NCBI RefSeq assembly: GCF_019145205.1
Contig: NZ_JAHSTT010000008.1
Coordinates: 62,001 to 126,000 of the forward strand
Length of the DNA stretch: 64,000 nt
Source of the DNA: Pseudomonas khavaziana
GTDB lineage: Bacteria; Pseudomonadota; Gammaproteobacteria; Pseudomonadales; Pseudomonadaceae
Direction of reading: 5' to 3'
Both the position numbers and the translations under genes were made by a program. The notes below the pieces were generated by a model. It saw only the letters and a list, made by a program, of their open reading frames with translations, did not search any database and had not been told where the DNA came from. Numbering within the stretch: the stretch's first letter is position 1; each line of letters opens with the position of its first letter. This document shows positions 26,286 to 34,151 of the stretch, piece after piece.

Positions 26286-27206
26286 TCAGCCTTGGCGAAA
26301 TACCAGGGCCTTGAGCCCACTCTGCAAATCAATGTCGGGAAATTCCGGTGGATTTTCCAGTCGCTGAACAAAGCGCAGGCCCGGTGCTTCGCGGGTTACG
26401 CCGTCGATCAGGAAGTCCTCGCCGAAGGCCGGATCGTTCATGCACGCCAGCACTGTACCTTGTGTCGTGAGCAGATCCGGCAAGCGCCGTAGCACACGCT
26501 GGTAGTCCTTGGTCAGCAGGAAGCTGCCTTTCTGGAAAGACGGTGGGTCGATGATTATCAAGTCATAGGGGCCGCTGTGGGTGACCTTTGCCCACGACTT
26601 GAACAGGTCGTGGCCCAGGAAGGTGACTTTGCCCAAGTCATGCCCATTCAGGCGATGGTTGTCGCGACCACGGCTGAGCGCGCCACGGGCCATGTCCAGG
26701 TTCACCACATGGTCGGCGCCGCCCTCGATGGCAGCCACCGAGAAGCCACAGGTATAGGCGAACAAGTTGAGCACGCGTTGGCCCTTGGCCTGTTCGCGCA
26801 CCCAGTTACGCCCATAACGCATGTCGAGGAACAGTCCGCTGTTCTGTTTTCTACCCAGGTCGATCAAGTAGCTCAGGCCGCCTTCGGTGATGGTCAGCTC
26901 GTCAATGGCATCGCCCACCAGCCACTCGGTGGTGCTTTGCGGCAGGTAACGGTGTTGCAGGGCTACGGTACGCACCCCAACGCCGGCCCAGTCGATCTGC
27001 AGCAGCATCTGCCTCAAGGCTTCCAGTTGCTCGGTTTCCTTGAACAAGGCCACCAGCACCACGCCTTGCAGCCAATCCACTGTCAGTTGTTCCAACCCCG
27101 GCCAGCAGCGGCCACGGCCATGGAACAGGCGCCGGGTTTCCACCGGCGCGTCGGCCAGGGTGGTGAGCAGGTGGGCGTGCAAGGTAGCGAGTGCTTCTGG
27201 GTTCAT
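26286..27206 (-). CDS. Class I SAM-dependent methyltransferase, RlmI/RlmL-like
   Basis: 306 residues. The Rossmann SAM-binding site reads VLNLFAYTCGFSVAAIEGGA and the catalytic motif IV is IIDPPSFQKG, as in rRNA methyltransferases related to RlmI/RlmK. The PUA domain that precedes the catalytic domain in RlmI is not evident; the first 100 residues are a different, shorter domain. An RNA target is likely but not shown. The gene is on its own, 148 bases from pcs. Confidence 0.82.
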   Translation of the reverse strand: MNPEALATLHAHLLTTLADAPVETRRLFHGRGRCWPGLEQLTVDWLQGVVLVALFKETEQLEALRQMLLQIDWAGVGVRTVALQHRYLPQSTTEWLVGDAIDELTITEGGLSYLIDLGRKQNSGLFLDMRYGRNWVREQAKGQRVLNLFAYTCGFSVAAIEGGADHVVNLDMARGALSRGRDNHRLNGHDLGKVTFLGHDLFKSWAKVTHSGPYDLIIIDPPSFQKGSFLLTKDYQRVLRRLPDLLTTQGTVLACMNDPAFGEDFLIDGVTREAPGLRFVQRLENPPEFPDIDLQSGLKALVFRQG

Positions 27207-27317
27207 CGTTTAGCGTCAGTCAGCGAGCGGGCGGCATTTTAAACACAATCGCGGGCTTTGCGGGGGCGTGAGCACAACGTGCTGGTCTGTATCGGAGACC
27301 TCCTGGATGCAGTTCTA

Positions 27318-27348
27318 AATGTGGGAGGGAGCAAGCCCCTCCCATATT
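27318..27348. repeat. Single REP hairpin
   Basis: AAATGTGGGAGGGAGCAAGCCCCTCCCATATT: GGGAGGG pairs with CCCTCCC around AGCAAGC. It lies just past the end of the DUF1289 gene and may act as a transcript end structure. Confidence 0.65.
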
Positions 27349-27363
27349 GGTCCCTGGTGTTAG

Positions 27364-27849
27364 TTAGAACGTGGCGATCAGGGCCGGCCCGAATGCGTCT
27401 TTCAGGAAGACCGGGGCGATATAACGCTCGTAATGCGCCTCCGACAGCAGGAAAAACTCCCGATCTATCGCATCCCGCAGCTCCGCCAGGTGGCGCTCGC
27501 GAAACTCCGGCAGCAATGCCAATCCATAGGCATCCAGCTTGGAAATCACCCGCGCACCCCGGGCAATCAGCTGGTACGCCCAGCAATACGGCGACTGGTG
27601 CGGCATAAAGCGAATCTTGCGCGCTTCCAACTGCTGGCGCAGGCGCTGCGGGTCGAAGACTTCCAGCTTGCTGGCCATTACCTGCACCAGCAATTGTTCG
27701 AGGCGCAGCCACACCGCCTGTTTTTCCTCGGCGTTGTAGCCATTCCACTGGATCACTTCGTGGTGATAACGCTTGCAGCCTCGACAGACCAAATCACCGT
27801 AGACGGTGGAGCAGAGTCCGACGCAAGGGGTCTTGATGGTGTGCGGCAT
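27364..27849 (-). CDS. DUF1289-domain protein with C-terminal extension
   Basis: 161 residues. The first 55 residues form the DUF1289 Cys cluster: PCVGLCSTVYGDLVCRGCKR, a probable metal-binding knuckle, followed by an EVIQWNGYNAEEKQAVW stretch. Most DUF1289 proteins end there; this one continues for about 100 residues without a fold I recognise. ATG 27849 is used because the domain begins at once and AAGG precedes it; upstream codons would overlap the divergent lipoprotein gene. Confidence 0.78.
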   Translation of the reverse strand: MPHTIKTPCVGLCSTVYGDLVCRGCKRYHHEVIQWNGYNAEEKQAVWLRLEQLLVQVMASKLEVFDPQRLRQQLEARKIRFMPHQSPYCWAYQLIARGARVISKLDAYGLALLPEFRERHLAELRDAIDREFFLLSEAHYERYIAPVFLKDAFGPALIATF

Positions 27850-27944
27850 TTTCAAGCCTTTGAAGAAAGTGTAAGCGTGTTTAGTCAGTGTTTCTTCGTC
27901 GCCGGGTAGGCAATGATGGCCCGAATCCATTGCGAGCGACAACC

Positions 27945-28334
27945 GTGAAAGCAACGATCAAACCTTGGCTGTACGCCGTGATGTTCGCCTCTGTTGCAGG
28001 CTGTTCCAGCCAACCTACTCAAAGAGACATCGCCATGCACAAACCCCTGGTATCCCTCGCCGTACTCAAGGCCAAGCCTGGTCAACAGCAGGCTCTCAAG
28101 GCCGGCTTGCTGAGCCTGATCGAACCGACACGGGCCGAACCTGGCAATCTGGATTACGTGTTGTTCGAGCGGCGCGACGAGCCCGGCACGTTCTATATGC
28201 GTGAGGCGTTCAAGAACCAGGCGGCACTTGATGAGCATTTTGCCACGCCATACTTCCAGCGCTTTGCCGCCACGGCGGATGCTCTGCTTAGCGAACCGTT
28301 GCAGTTGATTTTCCTGGAGCAGGTGTCGAACTGA
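27945..28334 (+). CDS. Putative lipoprotein with antibiotic-biosynthesis monooxygenase (ABM) fold
   Basis: About 129 residues if translated from GTG 27945. The N-terminus, KPWLYAVMFASVAGC, resembles a lipoprotein signal with the lipobox S-V-A-G-C. The mature part (VSLAVLKAKPGQQQALKAGL, FYMREAFKNQAALDEHFATP) is the dimeric ABM ferredoxin-like fold found in quinol monooxygenases such as YgiN. Such enzymes are normally cytoplasmic, so a membrane-anchored version would be unusual. An internal ATG at 28035 would give a signal-free protein of ordinary ABM size, so the lipoprotein reading is uncertain. Confidence 0.65.
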   Translation: MKATIKPWLYAVMFASVAGCSSQPTQRDIAMHKPLVSLAVLKAKPGQQQALKAGLLSLIEPTRAEPGNLDYVLFERRDEPGTFYMREAFKNQAALDEHFATPYFQRFAATADALLSEPLQLIFLEQVSN

Positions 28335-28345
28335 AACCGTTGATT

Positions 28346-28444
28346 GTAGGAGCGAGCTTGCTCGCGAAGACCCCGAGGGCGCCGCGTTCATTCAGGATAA
28401 GCGCGTTATCGTTGATGTTCTTCGCGAGCAAGCTCGCTCCTGCA
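28346..28444. repeat. REPIN of the GTAGGAGCGAGCTTGCTC type
   Basis: GTAGGAGCGAGCTTGCTCGC at the left and GCGAGCAAGCTCGCTCCTGC at the right form an inverted pair enclosing about 60 bases. It lies between the converging ends of the ABM gene and nrdB and can form a long hairpin terminating either. Confidence 0.8.
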
Positions 28445-28452
28445 GGGTTATG

Positions 28453-29703
28453 TTAGTCCCAGCTCAACGCGCCACCGGTCTGATACTCGATCACACGGGT
28501 CTCGAAGAAGTTCTTCTCTTTCTTCAAGTCCATGATCTCGCTCATCCACGGGAACGGGTTAGTCGTGCCTGGGTACTCTTCTTTCAAGCCAATCTGCGAC
28601 AGACGACGGTTGGCAATGAACTTGAGGTAGTCTTCCATCATCGCAGCATTCATGCCCAACACGCCGCGAGGCATGGTGTCGCGAGCGTACTCGATCTCCA
28701 ACTGAGTCCCTTGCAGGATCATCTGGGTCGCTTCTTCCTTCATCTCGGCATCCCACAAGTGCGGGTTTTCGATTTTGATCTGGTTGATCACATCGATACC
28801 GAAGTTCAGGTGCATCGACTCGTCGCGCAGGATGTATTGGAACTGCTCGGCCACGCCGGTCATCTTGTTGCGGCGTCCCATGGACAAAATCTGGGTGAAG
28901 CCGCAGTAGAAGAAGATGCCTTCCAGTACGCAGTAGTAGGCGACCAGGTTGCGCAGCAGTTCCTTGTCGGTCTCGACCGTGCCGGTTTCGAACTTCGGAT
29001 CGGAGATCGAGCGGGTGTACTTGAGGCCCCAGGCTGCCTTTTTGGCGACCGATGGAATCTCGTGGTACATGTTGAAGATCTCGCCTTCATCCATGGCCAG
29101 CGATTCGATGCAGTACTGGTAGGCGTGGGTGTGGATCGCCTCTTCGAAGGCCTGGCGCAGGATGTACTGGCGGCATTCCGGGTTGGTGATCAGGCGGTAG
29201 ACGGCCAGCACCAGGTTGTTGGCGACCAACGAGTCGGCGGTGGAGAAGAAGCCGAGGTTGCGCATGACGATGCGGCGTTCGTCGTCGGTCAGGCCTTCGG
29301 GGGTTTTCCACAGGGCGATGTCGGCGGTCATGTTGACCTCTTGCGGCATCCAGTGGTTGGCGCAGCCGTCGAGGTATTTCTGCCAGGCCCAGTCGTACTT
29401 GAAGGGTACGAGTTGATTGAGGTCGGCGCGGCAGTTGATCATGCGTTTTTCGTCAACAGCGACGCGGGCGGAGGCGCCTTCAAGTTCGGCGAGGCCTTCG
29501 GCGACGTCGAGTTTGTCCAGGGCGGCCTTGGCGCGCACGATGGCGGCCGAATCACTGGCGGTGACGGCGCGGGCTTCGATGGCGGCGGCGGCGCCGGCAC
29601 CGTCGAGGCGGTCCATGTTGGCTTCGCTCGCATGGCCGGCGTTGGCGCCCTTGATCACCGCTGCACCGGTGTCTTCGTTGTCGACCTCATCCCAACTCAG
29701 CAT
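28453..29703 (-). CDS. nrdB: Class Ia ribonucleotide reductase beta subunit
   Basis: Carries the diiron-tyrosyl radical needed by NrdA to make deoxyribonucleotides. In the 416-residue product the segment FEEAIHTHAYQY supplies the Glu, the His and the radical Tyr at the spacing of E115, H118 and Y122 of E. coli. The later LRDESMHLNF adds further iron ligands. About 90 residues at the N-terminus are Ala-rich and precede the usual core. ATG 29703 follows GGAG at a good spacing. No nrdA lies in this window; NrdR-box-like sites are directly upstream, so nrdB has its own promoter. Confidence 0.94.
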   Translation of the reverse strand: MLSWDEVDNEDTGAAVIKGANAGHASEANMDRLDGAGAAAAIEARAVTASDSAAIVRAKAALDKLDVAEGLAELEGASARVAVDEKRMINCRADLNQLVPFKYDWAWQKYLDGCANHWMPQEVNMTADIALWKTPEGLTDDERRIVMRNLGFFSTADSLVANNLVLAVYRLITNPECRQYILRQAFEEAIHTHAYQYCIESLAMDEGEIFNMYHEIPSVAKKAAWGLKYTRSISDPKFETGTVETDKELLRNLVAYYCVLEGIFFYCGFTQILSMGRRNKMTGVAEQFQYILRDESMHLNFGIDVINQIKIENPHLWDAEMKEEATQMILQGTQLEIEYARDTMPRGVLGMNAAMMEDYLKFIANRRLSQIGLKEEYPGTTNPFPWMSEIMDLKKEKNFFETRVIEYQTGGALSWD

Positions 29704-29824
29704 TGAAATACTCCTTCCTGATCTGTTTCGACGATGTGTAAAACCGTGCAAAAAAATGTGCGGTTTGCAGGCTGCTAGGCATTGAAATACTGCGCATAGT
29801 GTGGTCGGTAAATACCGATACTGC

Positions 29825-29872
29825 ACACTATGTAGTGGTCTGTTCTGTTTGTGGGCACACTATATGGGGTGT
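29825..29872 (-). promoter_or_regulatory. Two NrdR-box-like sites in the nrdB promoter
   Basis: ACACTATGTAGTGGTC (29825-29840) and ACACTATATGGGGTGT (29857-29872) start 32 bases apart, three helical turns, as paired NrdR boxes do. The second matches the consensus ACAC-W-ATAT-A-T-W-GTGT at 13 of 16 positions, the first at about 11. They are 122 bases upstream of the nrdB start. Confidence 0.72.
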
Positions 29873-29976
29873 AACAAGGTTGGTCAACGCACAAGATGTG
29901 CGGTCATAGGTCGCTGCTGAGCGCGGGATCGGCTATCAGCGGGACGCGAAACGGAGAGACCACATATATCCTTAAA

Positions 29977-30000
29977 GAATAAATAAATAGTTATTTATTC
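29977..30000. promoter_or_regulatory. AT-rich perfect dyad upstream of the molbindin gene
   Basis: GAATAAATAA, ATAG, TTATTTATTC form a perfect 10-bp inverted repeat, with CTTAAA/TTTTAAG extending it imperfectly. It lies 83 bases before the molbindin start, within the 379-base nrdB-molbindin gap, and is strikingly AT-rich for this genome. It could be an operator, an AT-rich promoter element or a hairpin. Confidence 0.5.
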
Positions 30001-30082
30001 CTTTTAAGATCTGTTCGCGCAGCGCATTTTGAAGGCCTGCGCATTCGTGCGGATTGACCCAACAGCCAAAAGGAAAGCCGAC

Positions 30083-30298
30083 ATGACCATCAAAGCGATC
30101 AACGTGCGCAACCAGTTCAAGGGCGTGATCAAGGAGATTCTGCTGGGGGAAGTGGTGTCGGAAATCGACGTGCAGACCGCATCCGGCATTGTGACGTCTG
30201 TCATTACCACGCGCTCTGTGCGTGACTTGGAATTGAAAGTTGGCAGTGAAGTGATCGCCTTTGTGAAGTCGACCGAAGTGTCCATCGCCAAGTTGTAG
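30083..30298 (+). CDS. Molbindin (Mop/TOBE domain) molybdate-binding protein
   Basis: 71 residues, the size of a single-domain molbindin. IKAINVRNQFKGVIKEILLG and SVITTRSVRDLELKVGSEV are the canonical Mop/TOBE beta-barrel halves; such proteins form hexamers that store molybdate in the cytoplasm. ATG 30083 follows AGGAAAG. The nicotinate hydroxylase NicAB in the same window needs molybdenum cofactor, though no direct link is shown. Confidence 0.88.
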   Translation: MTIKAINVRNQFKGVIKEILLGEVVSEIDVQTASGIVTSVITTRSVRDLELKVGSEVIAFVKSTEVSIAKL

Positions 30299-30346
30299 GC
30301 GCTGCCGCCTAGGCGGACAGGGCAGGCATGGAGGCAGCGAACCTCG

Positions 30347-33300
30347 TCAGTCAATCCGGTTGAAGATCTCCCTGACCTGGTCCACGGTAAATATGCCCTT
30401 GCCGGTGCCTTCGAGCAGCTCAAACGTGCCGTCGGCTTTGACCGTGATGCCCAGGGAACTGGCAAGCGTCACGGAAACGCCCGGTCGCGCTTGAAGCAAG
30501 TCCCTGAGCGGTTGGCCACCCTGGAATGATTGCCCGATGGTGGTGGCCATGCCTTGCAGGGAGTCTGAACTGATGCCTCCCACCAGAATAACGCGCCCAC
30601 CGTTGTTCAAGGACGCTTGCAATTTGTCCAGCAGCGCTTGGGCATCCCCCCGTAACCCCAGTTCCAGATTGCTGCCGGTGAGGTGCATCAGCGTGCGGCT
30701 CCTGTAGCGGGCACCATCCCAGTCGCTGAGTACGGCAATGGCCGAGCAGTCGGTCAGGCTGCGGGTCGCAAGCGCCTTGTCTCCAGTGTTCAGGGTTGTT
30801 GATTCGCCCATGGCCACCTGCACGATATTGGCGGGCTGGAGCGGGAGTCGGACGGACGTCGGCTTGACGGGTTCAATCTGCGATGCATAGGGCTGCTTGG
30901 GTTGATTGACGAGCCTGTCGAGCCAGTCCGGATCCAGGGGGCTCATATCGCGCTTGATACCCTCACGGATTTTCCAGCCGGCCTTGTCCCATTTGGCCAT
31001 GGTGGCTTTCAATTGAGCCATGTATTCCGGCGCCGGGCAGGCGATGTCGGCCCATGGGTCGACCACCCACGCGTTGGCCCAGGACGGCTCGGAGAAATCA
31101 ACGGTGGGCTTTACATCGCCTGTCGGGCCACCGACCACCGCGAAGGCGTGTGCATCACCCACGTGCCATTCGGCGGCCCTGGCCCCACTTTTAGTGAGGA
31201 TGTCATGGGCTAGAATGGCCATTTCGCCGCAATTGCCCGCGCCGGTCTTCATGATCATATCGCCCGCGTGGGGCGCTTTCAGGCTAATAGTGCGCCGTAA
31301 CCAACCCAGGGTGATGGTTGCCGCATCGGCCCTGGCTATATCAGTGGTTGAGCGCACCAGGTTGCCGGGGCCCAGTCCGGTCGCCTTGAGGGCCTGGTTA
31401 ACGGCGTCCTTGGCTTGCTGGGCGTAGAACTGGTTTTGTTGTCGGGCCGGCCAACGTACAAAATCGGGCGGTGTTTGCAATGGCGTGACACGACGGGGGC
31501 GCAGGGCGACGTCTGGTTTGAGAATGGCGTTGGCTTGCTGCAACTGGTACACCACTTCCCGCTTCTGTTCGGGGCTCATGCCCTTGCATTGCTGCTTCAA
31601 TTCATTGATTTCGGTTTCGCGAAAACCGAACTGCCTCAATTGCTTGTAGGCTTTCTTGAGGGTGGGCAGGGCGATAAAGTCGGCCTCAACGGCTGGCACA
31701 GCGTGGTGTGCGCTCAAAAACTGGCGGTAACCCTGGGCGAGGCCCATTTCAAGCGGCCCGCACTTTCTGAAACTGATATCGCCGGTCTGTGCGCTGTCCA
31801 GCGGCGCGTAATAGAACTCGGCGGTGTCGGCTTCCACCACCAGGTATTGCTGGCTGCCACTGTGTACGACGACGCCTCTGACTTGGCGTTGATCATCGCT
31901 GGCCTTGCTGATGCTATTGAGCTTGACCACTCGCGTGTCTTCGGCAAAGCCACGTTCGTCCGCGCCTGCGTAAAAGCCGAAACCGGGGTCGGCAATGATC
32001 TGGCCTTGCACCTGTGACCTGTAGGTGATGCGTTCGCCATTATTGACCGGTACCAGTTGAGCGCCGGTCTCGCCGTCGATCAGTTTGTGCAGGCGTTTTT
32101 CGAAGACTACTGTGCGCTCACGCTTGAACAGACCGGCCTTGGACGGAAATAGCCGCACATGCTCCAAGGCCTGCAGCGGTCTTTCGGCCTCGGGCACGTT
32201 CGCTATGACTTTGGCGAAGCATTCTTCATTGGCGCCGCGGCGTACCCGCCCACTTGGCACGGGCGCGGGGCAAAACGCTTCAAAGCCTTCGAGCGGGGCA
32301 GTGTGCGCTGCTGATTCGAGGTTGGTGAGTTCATCCGGCCTGTTGTCCAGATAGCGATAGACCTGATTGCGGTCCACCAGATCGTAGCCATTGGCTCGCG
32401 GTAGGGTGTAGGCACTGGCGCTCAGCGGGTGATCGATGACCTGGGCCTGCTGACCGTCGGCGAACATTTCCTGGCGTATCGGAATCGTGGTGGGGCGCTC
32501 AATAGTAGATCCCCTCTCAGTGCCGCCTCCTACGGCAAACAGCTCATTCAGTGCACCATCCAGCGCCGCAGTACTACCGTGTTTTCGCTCAGCCTGAGTG
32601 TCGCCTGTGATCGATTTCTCGACGCCAACTTCGGTTTCCACGAAGCCGGTAGCAGCAGCTATCCCGATAACGATCGGTTCGCCAATCACCGCGAATTTGG
32701 CCGCCAGGCCTGCGGCCACAGTCAAATCGTTCAGCCAGGTGTCACGGGTGACCTCGCTGTTGGACTTGATCATGGTATCGGCATCTCGTGACATGCGTAG
32801 TTGCGTGGCGTCTTTGATCACGCTGAATACGTCGCCCTGAATGCGTACGTTGGCACTGTCGATGACGGTGCCTTCGATGCTGTCCCAATGGCCGTTGCCC
32901 AAGTCACGCAGGGCTGTGTCGACGCCTTTGTTCGATTGATGGTCGCCGGTGATGAAGGCCTTTACATCGCTCCAGAACCCGACGTCATTGTCTTGCCGGT
33001 CCCTGAGGGGGAAGTGGCTTTCCAGGGCCTTGCGCTTATCGGCGTCCCGGCCTTGTGCGACTACCCACTGGTCCATCGCGGTCAGGGAGTCAAAACGCAG
33101 GAACGCCGGTTGATGACCGGGTACATAGAGCAGCTGCACGCCGTCACGACGGTCACGCAGTTGTCGGGCTGGGCCGTCATCGACGGCGGTAAAGCGCAGG
33201 ATATCGTTGGCGGGTAAACCGTTGATATCGAATAGGTGGGTCAGTACCACGCCTTTGACCGGCGCTTGTGCACGCAGTTGTTCGACGGTCAGGGCTTGGT

Positions 33301-34066
33301 CTTCGGCCAGCGGTAGGTTGGAGGCCGCGCCCATGACCAGGCGGTAGTCGTCCCGGGTAAAGCGCTGTTCGGCTGGCATCCGTGCGCGCTCGGCGGGCGA
33401 GGCACGCTCGTAGGCCTTGAGTTGTTGGCGGGCCTGGTAGACGAACTCGCCTTTCAAGCTGGTGCGGTAGTCATCGCCATGGTCGCGCCAGAAGCTCTCG
33501 AGCTTTTGGGTCATGTGCATTTGAAAGTCGCTTTTCCAGCTTTCATGCATCAGTTGCGATGGCATCAACGCAAACTGGTTGTGGGCGCCGTAGCCGCCTT
33601 TTGTGCTCTGCCCGCGGCCGGCCCTGTACAAGCCGGCTTGCTGGTCAAGCACGCCCGGTAGCGAGTCGTGTTCGTTGAAGTTGCCGAGCAGTGCGTCCGG
33701 CAGCGCCTGGGACACCGTCGGCTCTTCTTCCATATGCTCCCAACCGGTGGCAGTGTTGGCACTTTGGGCTTGCTGGAAGCGATTGAGGAAAATAGTGTCG
33801 GCATCTATCTTGCTACCGGTCAATTTGAACACCATGTCCTCGGCCCATTTCTTGGCCTCGTCGCGCACTCTGGGCAGCGCATTGTGCGTGGCGTGCAGCA
33901 GTTGTTTGTAGTCGGCTCTCTGGTTTTTCGGGGTTAGGCGGCTATCGGCCAGCTGGCGTCGCGGAGCGTCCACCAGCGCATAGGTCGGCATCGTCTCAGG
34001 CTTTTCGCCGGTGATGGGTTTGAAATCCCAGACGGGTAAAGGAGGGGGGTTGGGTGGCAGGATCAT
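30347..34066 (-). CDS. Very large toxin-like protein with two putative Cys catalytic centres
   Basis: 1239 residues from ATG 34066, preceded by GGAG ten bases upstream. No signal peptide. A long helical N-terminal region resembles the large Pseudomonas 'dermonecrotic toxin' (DUF6543-type) proteins. A hydrophobic stretch at about 445-480 could cross a membrane. Near the C-terminus, GNCGEMA (C946), DAHAFAVVGG (H973) and VVDPWAD (D1003) give a papain/transglutaminase-like Cys-His-Asp triad as in the Pasteurella multocida toxin C3/Tox-PLDMTX group. After it, T1101-x5-C1107 and H1128 match the Thr-Cys-His spacing pattern of CheD/BLF1-type glutamine deamidases. No immunity or secretion gene is adjacent. 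Toxin function is inferred. Confidence 0.7.
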   Translation of the reverse strand: MILPPNPPPLPVWDFKPITGEKPETMPTYALVDAPRRQLADSRLTPKNQRADYKQLLHATHNALPRVRDEAKKWAEDMVFKLTGSKIDADTIFLNRFQQAQSANTATGWEHMEEEPTVSQALPDALLGNFNEHDSLPGVLDQQAGLYRAGRGQSTKGGYGAHNQFALMPSQLMHESWKSDFQMHMTQKLESFWRDHGDDYRTSLKGEFVYQARQQLKAYERASPAERARMPAEQRFTRDDYRLVMGAASNLPLAEDQALTVEQLRAQAPVKGVVLTHLFDINGLPANDILRFTAVDDGPARQLRDRRDGVQLLYVPGHQPAFLRFDSLTAMDQWVVAQGRDADKRKALESHFPLRDRQDNDVGFWSDVKAFITGDHQSNKGVDTALRDLGNGHWDSIEGTVIDSANVRIQGDVFSVIKDATQLRMSRDADTMIKSNSEVTRDTWLNDLTVAAGLAAKFAVIGEPIVIGIAAATGFVETEVGVEKSITGDTQAERKHGSTAALDGALNELFAVGGGTERGSTIERPTTIPIRQEMFADGQQAQVIDHPLSASAYTLPRANGYDLVDRNQVYRYLDNRPDELTNLESAAHTAPLEGFEAFCPAPVPSGRVRRGANEECFAKVIANVPEAERPLQALEHVRLFPSKAGLFKRERTVVFEKRLHKLIDGETGAQLVPVNNGERITYRSQVQGQIIADPGFGFYAGADERGFAEDTRVVKLNSISKASDDQRQVRGVVVHSGSQQYLVVEADTAEFYYAPLDSAQTGDISFRKCGPLEMGLAQGYRQFLSAHHAVPAVEADFIALPTLKKAYKQLRQFGFRETEINELKQQCKGMSPEQKREVVYQLQQANAILKPDVALRPRRVTPLQTPPDFVRWPARQQNQFYAQQAKDAVNQALKATGLGPGNLVRSTTDIARADAATITLGWLRRTISLKAPHAGDMIMKTGAGNCGEMAILAHDILTKSGARAAEWHVGDAHAFAVVGGPTGDVKPTVDFSEPSWANAWVVDPWADIACPAPEYMAQLKATMAKWDKAGWKIREGIKRDMSPLDPDWLDRLVNQPKQPYASQIEPVKPTSVRLPLQPANIVQVAMGESTTLNTGDKALATRSLTDCSAIAVLSDWDGARYRSRTLMHLTGSNLELGLRGDAQALLDKLQASLNNGGRVILVGGISSDSLQGMATTIGQSFQGGQPLRDLLQARPGVSVTLASSLGITVKADGTFELLEGTGKGIFTVDQVREIFNRID

Positions 34067-34151
34067 GGGCGGTCGGCTCCGGGGTTTCAAAGCACAGCAG
34101 GCAACTATGCCAGGTGTGTGTTGAAAAGCCCCGGAGGGGTTCCGGCCGGCC

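Noticed and set aside
28450..29706. 418-residue + strand frame over nrdB
   Set aside because: Antisense of NrdB, low complexity (Gly, Val, Asp, His rich).
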